From positions 1 to 38,361 of the forward strand of contig JAJPJL010000027.1 of assembly GCA_021324255.1 (NCBI GenBank): a stretch of 38,361 bases of DNA. The letters are read 5' to 3'. This DNA comes from Bacillota bacterium (GTDB lineage: Bacteria > Sysuimicrobiota > Sysuimicrobiia > Sysuimicrobiales > Segetimicrobiaceae). Position numbers and translations under genes: made by a program. Positions 1 through 8,575 of this stretch are shown piece by piece (position 1 is the first letter of the stretch; every line of letters starts with the position of its first letter). Under the pieces are notes generated by a model. The model searched no databases. It saw only the letters and a list, made by a program, of their open reading frames with translations, and had not been told where the DNA came from.

Positions 1-1289
1 AACCAGGCCACCCCGGCGAGCTCGATCGGGCCGCCCTGCACGAGATACCGGCTGAAGAAGTCGCCGCGCTCGATCGCCTGCAGCTTGATGTCGATCCCCA
101 CGGCGCGGAGGTACTGCTGGATGAGCAGGGCCTGATCCTGATAATCCTTGCCTGCCAGGAACCCGTACGTGACGCGGAACGGCTGGCCGGCCTTCTGCAG
201 CACGCCGTCCGGACCCGGCGTCCACCCGGCCTCGGCCAGGAGCTGCTTGGCCTTGGCCGGATTGTACGTGTATCCTGCGACGCTCTTGTCGTACTGCCAC
301 AGGCTCGGATGCACGGGACTCTGCGCGGCCGTGCCCAGCCCGCGGTACAGCGCCTTGAGCATCTCGTCCCGGTTGACCGCGTACGCCATCGCCTGGCGGA
401 CGTGGACGTCCTGGAAGATCGGCAGCTTGAGGTTCGGCGCGAACCAGTAGTAGGTGTCGCCCGGCACGCGCAGCACGGTCACGCGCGGATCGTGGAGGAA
501 CGCGTCGTACGCCTCGGGGATGATCCGCCCGGCGTCGATGTTACCCGCCCGCAGCTCCGCCATGACCGTGGCGTCCTCCGGGATGAGCTTGAGCACCACC
601 CGGCCGAGCGCCGGCGCGCCGCCCCAGTAGCCGCCAAAGGCATCGAAGGTGATGCTCTCCTTTTCTCGCCAGTCGCTCAAGCGGTACGGTCCCGCGCCGA
701 TCGGCTGGCGTGCGAACGCGGCTTCCTGCAGGCGGGCGACGTCGATCGCGGCGAGCGCGTGCTGCGGGAGGATCGGCTGGGTCGCGATCTGCTCGTAGAA
801 GAACGGGTACGGCCGGTCGAGGATGAAACGCACCGTGCGGGGATTGACGACGGTGATCCCCGTCACGGACGGCGCCTTCCCGGCCTTGTACTCCTTGGCG
901 CCCGCGATCTCGAGCAGCGCCGGCGCCGTCGTCGGATACTTGGGATGCAGGTACAGCTCGTACGAGGCCTTGACGTCGGCCGCCGTCACGGGCGTCCCGT
1001 CCTGGAACTTTGCGGCGCGGAGCGTGACGAGGTACGTCTTGCCGTCCGGCGAGACCGGATAGCGCTCCGCGAGCCGCCCCTGCACGTTCCCCCGCGCGTC
1101 CACCGCGACCAGCCCGTCGTTGATGAGCAGGCTGACGTAACTGGTCACCGCCTCGCCGCTCCCCAACACGCGTACCGGCAAGCCCCAGATCGCGACGACG
1201 GCCTGGGCGGGCTTCTGGCTCTCGGCCGGCGGCGCCGCCAGCGATCCGAACAGGCACCCGATCAGAAGCGCGCTCACCCACCACCTCAT
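1..1289 (-). CDS. Peptide/nickel-type ABC transporter substrate-binding protein (SBP family 5), 3' end outside window
   Basis: My own translation from the ATG at 1289 stays open to the window edge, giving about 429 residues of a protein that normally has about 500-530. The purine-rich GGAGGGA lies 6 nt upstream of the start. Family 5 features seen: a hydrophobic N-terminus, GKTYLVTLR followed by KFQDGTPVTAADVKAS near residue 100, GAGPYRLSDW in the middle, and VRQAMAYAVNRDEM followed by NPAKAKQLLAEAGW further on. These proteins capture oligopeptides or other small solutes in the periplasm and hand them to DppBC-type permeases. The N-terminus contains LIGC, which fits a lipobox, but hydrophobic sequence continues past the Cys to about APPAESQ, so ordinary signal peptidase I cleavage is equally possible. 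It is the last visible gene of the minus-strand liv operon, 140 bp after the thioesterase. Its permeases may lie beyond the edge. Substrate unknown. Confidence 0.9.
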   Translation of the reverse strand, partial: MRWWVSALLIGCLFGSLAAPPAESQKPAQAVVAIWGLPVRVLGSGEAVTSYVSLLINDGLVAVDARGNVQGRLAERYPVSPDGKTYLVTLRAAKFQDGTPVTAADVKASYELYLHPKYPTTAPALLEIAGAKEYKAGKAPSVTGITVVNPRTVRFILDRPYPFFYEQIATQPILPQHALAAIDVARLQEAAFARQPIGAGPYRLSDWREKESITFDAFGGYWGGAPALGRVVLKLIPEDATVMAELRAGNIDAGRIIPEAYDAFLHDPRVTVLRVPGDTYYWFAPNLKLPIFQDVHVRQAMAYAVNRDEMLKALYRGLGTAAQSPVHPSLWQYDKSVAGYTYNPAKAKQLLAEAGWTPGPDGVLQKAGQPFRVTYGFLAGKDYQDQALLIQQYLRAVGIDIKLQAIERGDFFSRYLVQGGPIELAGVAW

Positions 1290-1429
1290 GCGCCTTCCCT
1301 CCTCGATCAACCTGGCCGTCGCACGGGCCGCCTACTGCCCCACGGCATTCCTAGGCCACGATCGGAGCCGGCGCGCACGGCCGCGGCGACGGGTCGCGGG
1401 CTGCGCAGGCGCCGCATCCGGGCGCACGG

Positions 1430-1831
1430 TCATGTCTTGAACACCCCGCGCCCGATCGCGATGAGGCGGCCCTCGCCGTCCGTGACGTCGACATCCGCCA
1501 CGGCGACGGAGCGGCCTGCCCTTCGCGCCCGCGCCGTCGCCGTGAGCTCGCCGGTGGCCGGACGCAGGTAGTCCACGCGGAGATCGATCGTCGGCACGTC
1601 GTAGCCGACGGCGGCGATCACGGCGAAGTCGCCCGCGCAGTCGATCAAGGACGCGATCGCCCCGCCGTGGACGTACCGCCCGGCCGCGTCGTCGCCCGCG
1701 AGAAGGTCCTCGCGGAACGGCATGCGCACCGCCACCTCGCCGGTCCCGGCCTTGATCATCTCGAGACCCAAGAGACGGTGATACGGGGAGCGCCGGAGAA
1801 ATCCGGGCAGGTCGTTCAAATCCACCGCCAC
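1430..1831 (-). CDS. PaaI-type hotdog-fold acyl-CoA thioesterase
   Basis: This 133-residue protein has the length and layout of PaaI/YbgC-like hotdog thioesterases, which hydrolyse acyl- or aryl-CoA thioesters in the cytoplasm. Residues about 54-70 read YVHGGAIASLIDCAGDFA, the family's HGG motif at the head of the central helix with the Asp that usually acts in catalysis. A later stretch, IDLRVDYLRPA, is the typical beta strand. The start is GTG at 1831, preceded by AAGGAGGAT at a good distance. It sits 39 bp after the cupin gene and two genes after an acyl-CoA ligase, so it probably removes CoA from stalled or wrong products of that ligase (inference). The thioesterase fold is well supported; the substrate is not. 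Confidence 0.88.
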   Translation of the reverse strand: MAVDLNDLPGFLRRSPYHRLLGLEMIKAGTGEVAVRMPFREDLLAGDDAAGRYVHGGAIASLIDCAGDFAVIAAVGYDVPTIDLRVDYLRPATGELTATARARRAGRSVAVADVDVTDGEGRLIAIGRGVFKT

Positions 1832-1870
1832 GCCGATCCTCCTTCTACGCCGGCGGCCGACCTCGCCCGC

Positions 1871-2275
1871 TCACGATCCCGCGCCTGCCGGCCGGTACGC
1901 GTGGTGGTCGCCGCGGTCCTTGGGCGTCTGCAGCAGGATGTAGCAAAATTCGTCCCCGGCGCAGGCGACCTCGTGAGGCGTCTCCGGCTCGACCAGAACC
2001 ATCGTGCCGGCCTCGACCGGGTGCTCGTGCGGGACACCGCGTGCGTCCCACGTGCGAATGCGGCCTCTGCCCCGCAGGCCGAAGAACACGTCGTCGATCG
2101 CGGCGTGGGTGTGGGCGGGAATGAGCTGACCCGGACGAAGCCGGAACAGCGCCGCCTCGCAGCGCGGCGTGTCAAACAGGGACGAGCACGCGATCTGCTG
2201 CCCGGCGACGTTCACGCAGGACCCTTCGCGTACCAGCCGCTCGATCTCGCCGACAACCTCAACCACCGTCGCCAT
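1871..2275 (-). CDS. Small single-domain cupin protein
   Basis: The 134-residue product is one cupin beta-barrel. Cupin motif 1 is visible around residues 53-72 (PAHTHAAIDDVFFGLRGRG, two His on the first strand; the usual Glu position reads Asp). Motif 2 lies near residues 92-102 (VEPETPHEV), which supplies the third His. Such proteins bind Fe, Mn, Ni or Zn and act as small dioxygenases, isomerases, decarboxylases or sensors, so the fold alone does not give the reaction. The start ATG at 2275 has a G-rich Shine-Dalgarno (AGGGGGG) and overlaps the end of the acyl-CoA ligase gene by 17 bp, implying translational coupling. In this context it could act on the acid taken up by the Liv transporter or on its CoA ester (inference). 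Confidence 0.85.
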   Translation of the reverse strand: MATVVEVVGEIERLVREGSCVNVAGQQIACSSLFDTPRCEAALFRLRPGQLIPAHTHAAIDDVFFGLRGRGRIRTWDARGVPHEHPVEAGTMVLVEPETPHEVACAGDEFCYILLQTPKDRGDHHAYRPAGAGS

Positions 2276-3890
2276 CTCGCCGCACCCCCCTTGCCTCCGG
2301 CTTCGAGGCGGTCTCCCGCCCGCCGGATGCCACGCCGTTTGGCAGCAGCTCGCGCGCGCGCTGCTTGAGCGCGCCCCGATCCAGCTTGTTCGTGCTCGAC
2401 ATGGGCAACTGCTCTACGAAGAAGATCCTGCGCGGGTGCGCGTAGGCCGGGCCCCGCGCGAGAAAGTAGGCTTTGAGCTCGTCCTCCGTCACCTCGGCCC
2501 CCGGCCGCCGCACGACGAAGGCCACGGGGGCCTCGCCCTTGACCGCGTGCGGGACCGGGACGACGCCGACGTTGGCGACGGCGGGGTGGGTCAGCACGAT
2601 GGTCTCGACCTCCTTGGGGTACACATTCTCGCCGCCCACGCTGATCATGTCGTCGGCACGCCCGCAGAAGTAGCAGTACCCTTGGTCGTCGCGGCGCATG
2701 AGGTCCCCGGTCCGCATCCACCCGTCGCGGGTGAAGCGCTCCGCCGTCAGTGCGGAATCCTTGAGGTACCCGAGCGCATTGGCCGGCGAGCGCGACCACA
2801 GCTCGCCGACCTCGCCCGCCGCGCAGTCGCGCGCGGAATCGTCGAGCGAGACGATCCGGATCTGGACATCCGGGACGGGCAGCCCCGTGCTGCCCAGCTT
2901 CTTAACGCCCCACCGCGGGGTGAGGATGTTTGCGCCGGCCTCGGTCAACCCGTAGGTCTCCACGACCTCGCAGGGAAACGCGGCTTTGACCCGCGCCATC
3001 AGCTCCTCGGGAACGGGCGCCGACCCGCACTCCAGCAGCGCGATCGACGAGAGGTCGAAGCGCGCGATCTCGGGGTCGCCCAGCAACAGCGCGTACATGG
3101 AGGGCGTGCCCGACGTGAACGTCGCGCGGTGGTCGTGGATGGCCCGAAGCGCCCCGCGCGGATCGAAGTCCGGGAGCACGACAACGGACCCGCCCGTAAA
3201 CAGCATGGGCAGCAGGATTCCCCACAGCGCGTTCGCATGGTACAACGGGCCCATCACAAGACCCCGGTCGGCGCGGTCCAGGAGCATGGTCCGCGCGGTC
3301 GAGCGCGCCTGCCACCAGGTGTTGCTGTGGCTCAACATGCACCCCTTCGGCCGGCCCGTCGAGCCCGACGTGTACATCAGGAGCGCGAGGTCGTCCGGAC
3401 CCACCGGCTCCGCCCGCGCGATCGGAGACGCGGCCGCGAGCGAGCGCTCGTACTGGTCCTGGGCCGCGTCCGGATCGGTCACGAGCACCGTGCTCCCCCG
3501 CGGGAGCGCGTCGCTCATGGCCGCGAGCCTCGGTCCGAGCCGTCCATCGGCGACGAGCGTGCGCGCCTCGCTGTGGCGCACGATGTAGGCGAGCGCATCC
3601 GGCCCCAGCTTGACGTTCACCAGGAGCGCCGCGGCCCCGGCGCGGAGCGTCCCCAACATGGTCTCGACGAAGCGCCAGTCGTTGCCGAGCGCGAGCGCCA
3701 CCGGTTCACCGCGGCGGATCCCCGCCCCGCGCACGAGGCCGGCGACGCGGGCGGCGCGCTCGGCGAGTTCCCCGTAGCGCACCGAGCGGCCGCCGGCGAT
3801 GAGCGCCACGCGGCCGGGATCGAGCGCGACCGTCTCGGCGATGAGGTCGCCGACGTTCGGCGCGAGCATCCAGGGGCGCCCAGCGGTCAC
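2259..3890 (-). CDS. AMP-forming acyl-CoA ligase (ANL superfamily)
   Basis: A full-length 543-residue ANL enzyme that activates a carboxylic acid with ATP to an acyl-adenylate and then to the CoA thioester. The phosphate-binding loop YTSGSTGRPKG is at about 173-183, the adenine-binding YGLTEAGAN in the middle, and WMRTGDL plus GRADDMISVGGENVYPKEVE mark the hinge and C-terminal domain. The catalytic Lys is about residue 502 in STNKLDRGALKQ. A charged tail of about 30 residues after that motif (rich in G, R, E, D) is longer than usual and overlaps the cupin start. The start codon overlaps the M24 stop by 4 bp (ATGA). Neighbouring Liv transporter, cupin and thioesterase genes suggest activation of an imported organic acid. 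Medium-chain, aromatic and dicarboxylic acids are all possible; the sequence does not decide. Confidence 0.92.
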   Translation of the reverse strand: MTAGRPWMLAPNVGDLIAETVALDPGRVALIAGGRSVRYGELAERAARVAGLVRGAGIRRGEPVALALGNDWRFVETMLGTLRAGAAALLVNVKLGPDALAYIVRHSEARTLVADGRLGPRLAAMSDALPRGSTVLVTDPDAAQDQYERSLAAASPIARAEPVGPDDLALLMYTSGSTGRPKGCMLSHSNTWWQARSTARTMLLDRADRGLVMGPLYHANALWGILLPMLFTGGSVVVLPDFDPRGALRAIHDHRATFTSGTPSMYALLLGDPEIARFDLSSIALLECGSAPVPEELMARVKAAFPCEVVETYGLTEAGANILTPRWGVKKLGSTGLPVPDVQIRIVSLDDSARDCAAGEVGELWSRSPANALGYLKDSALTAERFTRDGWMRTGDLMRRDDQGYCYFCGRADDMISVGGENVYPKEVETIVLTHPAVANVGVVPVPHAVKGEAPVAFVVRRPGAEVTEDELKAYFLARGPAYAHPRRIFFVEQLPMSSTNKLDRGALKQRARELLPNGVASGGRETASKPEARGVRRDGDGG

Positions 3891-4996
3891 GGCTCCACCT
3901 CGAGCCCGCGATCGCTACGGGTCAGGAGCTCGCAGCCGGTCGCGGTGATCAGCAGGTCGTCCTCGAGCTTCATGTTGCCGATGCCCGGAGCGTAGACACC
4001 GGGCTCGATGCAAAGCGTCATGCCCGGCTCGAGCGGCGCCGGCTCTACGTCGAGGCTCGGCCACTCGAACGACGTCGCGAGGCCGATGCCGTGGCCGGTC
4101 CGATGCGCGACCTCGAACCCCGCATCCCGGATGACGCGGCCTGCGGCGCGGTGGAGCTCCCGGCACGCCACGCCCGGCCTGGCCAGCTCGAGCGCCGCAT
4201 CGTAGGCTCGGCGCACGACGTCCCACGCCCGGCGCTGCGCGGGGCTCGGGTCGCCCACCACAAACGTGCGGGTCGCATCCGCCTGATAGCCGTCCACCTC
4301 CGCGCCCAGGTCGACCATGACGCTGTCGCCGGCCGTGATGACGCGCCCCGTGGGACGCCTGATCGGCGCGGGATGATGGAGGCCCGACACGACCGCCGTC
4401 TCGAACGCGCAGCGGGCGCCACGCCGCCACGGGATGATGGAGACCTCCGCGGCCACCTCGGCCTCCGTGCCGCCCTTCCCGGCGAGCCGGCGGGCGGCAT
4501 CGAGCATGGCGTCCGTGATGCCCGCCGCCTCCCGGAGGCGCGCGACCTCCAGCGCGGACTTCCTGCGCCGCAGCGCCGCGAAAGCCGCGCCGAGATCGAC
4601 GAACTCCGCGTCCGGCAGTCCTTCGACGAGGGCGCGATGCGCCGGCGCCGGCATGCGGTCGTGGCCGGCGAGCCCGATGCGCCGGGGTCGCCCCGCGCGC
4701 AGGGCGGCCAGAACGAGCGGAATGGGGTCAAAGGCTCCCTCCCACCGCTCGATGCCGGAGAGCGCCCGTGCCTCCTCGATCTGCCACTGGAACGTGAGCA
4801 CGCAGCGCGTCTCCGCGCCCAGCAGCAGCCAGCTGTCGCCCAGCACCGGCGCGAAGTTGGTCAGGTACCGAAACGCCTCGGCGTGGGCATCGCAGCCAAA
4901 GACCACCGCGAGGTCGCATCCCGCTTGTTCCACAAGCCCGCGCACGCGCGCCCGGCGTTGCTCCAGCTCCGCCGGCCATCCCCCCGCGCCCGCCAT
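3887..4996 (-). CDS. M24-family metallohydrolase (Xaa-Pro aminopeptidase / creatinase fold)
   Basis: This 369-residue protein has the two-domain layout of prolidases, Xaa-Pro aminopeptidases and creatinase: an N-terminal creatinase_N domain (about 10-140) and a pita-bread catalytic domain (about 150-365). All five M24 metal ligands are visible: Asp229 (MVDLGAE), Asp240 (YQADATRTF), His302 (GHGIGL), Glu331 (EPGVY) and Glu345 (KLEDDL). It is therefore probably an active dimetal peptidase rather than a metal-free creatinase, which lacks some of these ligands. The start ATG at 4996 directly abuts the livF stop, and the 3' end overlaps the ligase gene by 4 bp. It may cleave an amide of the imported compound. 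A creatinase-like role is thinkable given the creatininase-family genes in this window, but that is inference. Confidence 0.88.
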   Translation of the reverse strand: MAGAGGWPAELEQRRARVRGLVEQAGCDLAVVFGCDAHAEAFRYLTNFAPVLGDSWLLLGAETRCVLTFQWQIEEARALSGIERWEGAFDPIPLVLAALRAGRPRRIGLAGHDRMPAPAHRALVEGLPDAEFVDLGAAFAALRRRKSALEVARLREAAGITDAMLDAARRLAGKGGTEAEVAAEVSIIPWRRGARCAFETAVVSGLHHPAPIRRPTGRVITAGDSVMVDLGAEVDGYQADATRTFVVGDPSPAQRRAWDVVRRAYDAALELARPGVACRELHRAAGRVIRDAGFEVAHRTGHGIGLATSFEWPSLDVEPAPLEPGMTLCIEPGVYAPGIGNMKLEDDLLITATGCELLTRSDRGLEVEP

Positions 4997-5749
4997 TCAC
5001 ACGCCTCCCTGCCGCCGGCCGAGATAGAGCTCGACCACGGTCTCGTTCTCCAAGAGCGCCGGCCCGGTCCCTTCGAACCGCTTCCGGCCGAGCTCGAGCA
5101 CGTAGCCCCGATCGGAGAGCGCCAGCGCGCGGCGGGCGTTTTGTTCCACCACCAGCACGCTCACACCCGTCCGGCGAATCTCCACGATCTTCTGAAACAC
5201 CAGCTCCACGTACTCCGGGCTGAGCCCGGCGGAGGGCTCGTCCAGGAGCAGCACCTCGGGCCGCGGCACGAGCGCGCGGGCCATCGCGACCATCTGGCGC
5301 TCGCCGCCCGATAGCAGGCCCGCCGGGCGCCGCCGCGCGGGGGCGATGGCGGGAAACAACGCCAGCAGCTCGTCGATCCGGCGGCGCGCCTCGTCGCGCG
5401 GCGTCCGCGCCGCGGACATCTCCAGGTTCTCCTGGACGGTCAGCGACGGAAAGACGTTCTCGAGCTGCGGGACGTAGCCGACGCCCCGCGACACAATCTC
5501 GTGCGGGGCCAGCCGGTCGAGCCGCCGGCCCCGCAGCCGGACGCTGCCGGCGCGCGGCCGCAGCAGGCCGACGATGACCTTGAGCAGGGTGGACTTCCCC
5601 GCGCCGTTCGGGCCGACCACGGTGACGAGTTCGCCGCGGTCGACGGAGATGTCGACGCCCGCGAGCACGTCGGCATCGGAGACGTAGCCCGCAACGACGC
5701 CCGCCACCTCGAGCATCGCGGTTCCGGCGGCCGTGGCGGGCGCCGTCAT
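4997..5749 (-). CDS. livF: Branched-chain amino acid-type ABC transporter ATPase LivF
   Basis: The 250-residue protein is one of the two cytoplasmic ATPases of a Liv/HAAT importer. Walker A is GPNGAGKST at 46-54. The signature is LLSGGERQM, and Walker B with D-loop is EVLLLDEPSAGLSP. The LivF-specific feature EIVSRGVGYVPQLENVFPSLTV follows the Q-loop region, and the C-terminus (GTGPALLENETVVELYLG) is the classical LivF ending. It overlaps livG by 4 bp and abuts the M24 gene, in the middle of a tightly packed operon. LivFG hydrolyse ATP to drive LivHM. The Liv family also imports aromatic acids, amides and urea, so leucine should not be assumed. Confidence 0.96.
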   Translation of the reverse strand: MTAPATAAGTAMLEVAGVVAGYVSDADVLAGVDISVDRGELVTVVGPNGAGKSTLLKVIVGLLRPRAGSVRLRGRRLDRLAPHEIVSRGVGYVPQLENVFPSLTVQENLEMSAARTPRDEARRRIDELLALFPAIAPARRRPAGLLSGGERQMVAMARALVPRPEVLLLDEPSAGLSPEYVELVFQKIVEIRRTGVSVLVVEQNARRALALSDRGYVLELGRKRFEGTGPALLENETVVELYLGRRQGGV

Positions 5750-6552
5750 GCCGTGTCCTCCGCGTGGGCGCCGAGGTACGCGTCGATCACCGCGGCATCG
5801 CGCCGGACGTCGCGCGGGCGGCCGCGGGCGATGACCCGCCCCTGCGCCATCACGATCACCACGTCGGCGTTGTTCATGACCGCTTCCATGTCGTGCTCGA
5901 TGAAGAGGAACGTCATCCCGCGCTCTCGCCGCAGCGCGTGCATGTGAGCCAGGATCTCGCGGCCCAGCACGGGGTTCACGCCGGCGAGCGGTTCGTCGAG
6001 CAGGACGAGCCGCGGGGCGGCCATGAGAAGCCGCGCCAGTTCCAGCAGCTTGCGCTGGCCGCCGGAGAGCGTCCCGGCGTACGCGCGCGCCTGCGCGGCC
6101 AGCCGGAACCGCTCCAGGATCCCAAGCGCCCGCGTCCGGTTCGCCGCCTCGCGGCGGCGCCAGCTTGCCGGGCCGGCGAGCAGGCCCGCGAGGTGCTCCG
6201 CGGGCTGATCCTGCGCCGCAAGCAGCATGTTGTCGAGCACGGTCATCGCGCCGAGAGCCTTGGTGAGCTGAAACGTCCGCATCATGCCCAACCGCGCGAT
6301 CACGTGCGCGGGCCGGCCCGTCACCGGCCGGCCGGCGAACACGACGTCGCCCGCATCCGGGCGCAAAAAGCCGGTCACGAGATTGAAGAGGGTGGTCTTG
6401 CCCGCCCCGTTCGGTCCGATGAGCGCCGTGATGGACCCCTGCTCCACCGCGAGGCTCGCCCGATCGACGGCGCGGACTCCGCCGAACGCGCGGCGGAGAT
6501 CCCGCACCTCGAGGATCGGCGCGGGGCCGGGGGCGCCGGGACGGCTAGCCAC
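5746..6552 (-). CDS. livG: Branched-chain amino acid-type ABC transporter ATPase LivG
   Basis: This is the second ATPase of the Liv-type importer, 268 residues. Walker A is GPNGAGKTT at 46-54. LSGGQRKLLELARLL is the signature, and LVLLDEPLAGVNP is Walker B with D-loop, the VNP being typical of LivG. RTFQLTKALGAMTVLDNML is the LivG Q-loop segment, and the end (MAQGRVIARGRPRDVRRDAAVIDAYLG) is the family's canonical C-terminus. The gene overlaps livM by 8 bp and livF by 4 bp, so translation of the three is probably coupled. A 12-residue proline/alanine-rich leader precedes the core domain and is slightly longer than usual. Confidence 0.96.
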   Translation of the reverse strand: MASRPGAPGPAPILEVRDLRRAFGGVRAVDRASLAVEQGSITALIGPNGAGKTTLFNLVTGFLRPDAGDVVFAGRPVTGRPAHVIARLGMMRTFQLTKALGAMTVLDNMLLAAQDQPAEHLAGLLAGPASWRRREAANRTRALGILERFRLAAQARAYAGTLSGGQRKLLELARLLMAAPRLVLLDEPLAGVNPVLGREILAHMHALRRERGMTFLFIEHDMEAVMNNADVVIVMAQGRVIARGRPRDVRRDAAVIDAYLGAHAEDTA

Positions 6553-7498
6553 GGAGCACCATCTCCTCGCGCTTGCCCCGCAGCCCCTCGGGGCGCCATA
6601 CCATGACGGCGATCAGGACCAGTCCTACGATGAGCATCTGGACCGCCGCGACCTTGTCGGCGGCGAGCGGCAGCCGGACGAAACTCGCCGCCTCCAGCAC
6701 GCTCCACAGCAGCACGGAGCCCAACGCCACCCCCGCGAAGCTGCCGAGCCCGCCGAGCACGAGCACGGCGAAGCCGATGAACGTGACGTCCGCGGAAAAC
6801 GACTGCGGGTAGATGAGCGTGATGTTGAGCGCCAGCAGGTCTCCCGCGAGCGCGGCGAGTCCGGCGGCGATGGCCAGCGACTGCAGTTTGTAGGCAAAGA
6901 CGTTCTTGCCGAGCGCCGCCGCGGCGGCCTCGTCCTCGCGGATCGCTCTCAGCACCCGTCCCCACGGCGTCCCGCGGAGCCCGGTGAGCAGCGCCAGGGC
7001 AAGCCCGAAGATCGCCCAGGTCACGATGAAGAGGGGGAGCTGGCTCTGGTCGCCGAGCCCGACGGCGCTCAGCCGGGCCAGCATCCACCGCGCCAGCGTC
7101 GTCCACGCCGCGTCGTACCCCAGGAGTCCCTGGTTGCCGCCGGTGAGCGGCGCGGCGTTTTGCGCGACGCCGCTCACGAGCTGCGCGGCCGCGATCGTGG
7201 CCATCGCCAGGTAGTCGCCGCTCAGCCGCAGCGACGCGGCTCCGATGACGACACCTGCCAGCATCGCGATCGCCGCGGACGCCGCGAGCGCCACCGGCGC
7301 GGGCCAGTGAAACCGGAGGATCAAGATCGCCATCGCGTACGCGCCGACCGCCATGAACCCGGCCTGCCCGAAGTTCAGGATGCCGGTGAGCCCGACGTTC
7401 AGTTGCAGCCCGAGGCTGAAGATGCTGTAGATACCGGCGACGATGCCGACGCCGATCCAGAAATCCGGCGCCGCGAGCGCCGTCAGGTCGATCGTCAC
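6545..7498 (-). CDS. livM: Branched-chain amino acid-type ABC transporter permease LivM
   Basis: The reading frame is open far upstream, but homology begins at the GTG at 7498. This start overlaps the livH stop as GTGA and gives 317 residues, normal for LivM. Features include LNVGLTGILNFGQAGFMAVGAYA (the LivM hallmark, about 33-55), a run of hydrophobic helices, the cytoplasmic coupling segment GRVLRAIREDEAAAAALGKNVFAYK, and the C-terminal VWRPEGLRGKREEMVLRG. Eight to ten membrane helices are expected in the inner membrane, pairing with LivH. The upstream extension of the frame lies entirely within livH and has no membrane-protein character, so I left it out. Confidence 0.94.
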   Translation of the reverse strand: MTIDLTALAAPDFWIGVGIVAGIYSIFSLGLQLNVGLTGILNFGQAGFMAVGAYAMAILILRFHWPAPVALAASAAIAMLAGVVIGAASLRLSGDYLAMATIAAAQLVSGVAQNAAPLTGGNQGLLGYDAAWTTLARWMLARLSAVGLGDQSQLPLFIVTWAIFGLALALLTGLRGTPWGRVLRAIREDEAAAAALGKNVFAYKLQSLAIAAGLAALAGDLLALNITLIYPQSFSADVTFIGFAVLVLGGLGSFAGVALGSVLLWSVLEAASFVRLPLAADKVAAVQMLIVGLVLIAVMVWRPEGLRGKREEMVLRG

Positions 7499-8502
7499 TT
7501 GAGCGCCGGCCTGCCGAGCAGGCCGTTCGGCCGGACGAGCAGCGTGAGGATCAGGATCACGAACCCGACGGCGAGCTTCCAGCGGGCGTCCACGAACAGC
7601 GCCGACCACTCCTCGGCGAACCCGAGGAGGAGCCCCCCGGCGAGCGCCCCGTAGGCGTTGCCGATCCCGCCGAGGATCGTGGCCGCGAACAGGCTCAGCA
7701 GGAGCTGAAACCCGAAGTTTGGGGTCAGGATGCCGGCGGCCGCGCTCGACAGCACGCCGGCGAGCCCGGCCAACGCGCCGGCAAAGAGCCACGTCGCCAG
7801 GATGACGCGCCGCGTGTCGATGCCCGCCACCTCGGCGAGGCTGAGATTGTCGGCCAGCGCGCGCATCTCCTTGCCGAGCCGGCCGTACCGGAGCAGCGTG
7901 GCGACCGCGAGCAGCGCGCCGAGCCCCGCGACCACCACCCAGAGCTCGACGGTGCCGATGCGGAGGCCCCCGGGCAGGGCGACCGCGCTGGTGACATCGA
8001 GCCGGAGCTGCAGCGGGTCCGCGCCCGCCGCGAGCTGGATGCAGTTTCGGATGACGAACGCGAGGCCCACCGTGATCAGCAGCATCTGAAATCCGCCCGC
8101 CCGCCGCGCCCGCATCGGCCGCCAAATGGCGAGCTCGGACGCCGCAGCCAACGCCGCCGTCGCGAGCACGCCGCCGAGCGTCGCCGGGACGATCGGCCAG
8201 CCGGACCCCGCGTTGAGGAACAGCGCGACGTACGCCCCGAACGTCAGCATGTCGCCGTGGGCGAAGTTGACGAGCCGCAGGACGCCGAAGACGAGCGAGA
8301 GCCCGACCGCGCCGAGCGCGAAGTACGTCCCCGTCACGAGCCCGTTGATCGTCGCCTGCGCGGCCGTTTCCGCGCCGCGCGACGCGAGGAGCGCCGCGAG
8401 CGCCGCGATGCACGCCGCCGCGACCCAGCGCCGCCCCGCCCCCGTGGCCGCCGCGCGCGCGTCCGCGGGAGGCGGCGTCCCGGATCGCGCGGCGTTCAGC
8501 AC
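7495..8502 (-). CDS. livH: Branched-chain amino acid-type ABC transporter permease LivH
   Basis: LivH-type permease with INGLVTGTYFALGAVGLSLVFGVLRLVNFAHGDMLTFGAY (typical LivH first helices and NFAHGD motif), the coupling segment EMRALADNLSLAEVAGID, and the ending LLVRPNGLLG. The frame is open back to 8721, but that part lies inside the binding-protein gene and is low-complexity. I chose GTG at 8502, which leaves 73 bp after the livK-like stop and yields 335 residues; a G-rich GGGGGA precedes it at a longer than ideal distance. About 25 hydrophilic residues precede the first helix, so the true start could differ. The 3' end overlaps livM by 4 bp. Confidence 0.9.
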   Translation of the reverse strand: MLNAARSGTPPPADARAAATGAGRRWVAAACIAALAALLASRGAETAAQATINGLVTGTYFALGAVGLSLVFGVLRLVNFAHGDMLTFGAYVALFLNAGSGWPIVPATLGGVLATAALAAASELAIWRPMRARRAGGFQMLLITVGLAFVIRNCIQLAAGADPLQLRLDVTSAVALPGGLRIGTVELWVVVAGLGALLAVATLLRYGRLGKEMRALADNLSLAEVAGIDTRRVILATWLFAGALAGLAGVLSSAAAGILTPNFGFQLLLSLFAATILGGIGNAYGALAGGLLLGFAEEWSALFVDARWKLAVGFVILILTLLVRPNGLLGRPALK

Positions 8503-8575
8503 GGCGGCGGCCCGGTCCCCCGGCCGTCCGTCCGCGCCGGCGGCCCGGCGCGTCGGGGTGGCCGCGGAGCGGGGG

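Noticed and set aside
2169-3995. Long plus-strand open frame (over 600 codons)
   Set aside because: It is antisense to the acyl-CoA ligase, rich in Arg/His/Pro with no motif. High GC removes stop codons on the opposite strand. Similar antisense frames at 309-1571, 8126-10177, 18640-20523 and 22810-24543 were dropped for the same reason.
7499-8413. Upstream extension of the livM frame
   Set aside because: It overlaps livH in another frame, has no membrane helices and is Arg/Gly/Ala-rich. The GTG overlapping the livH stop is the natural start.
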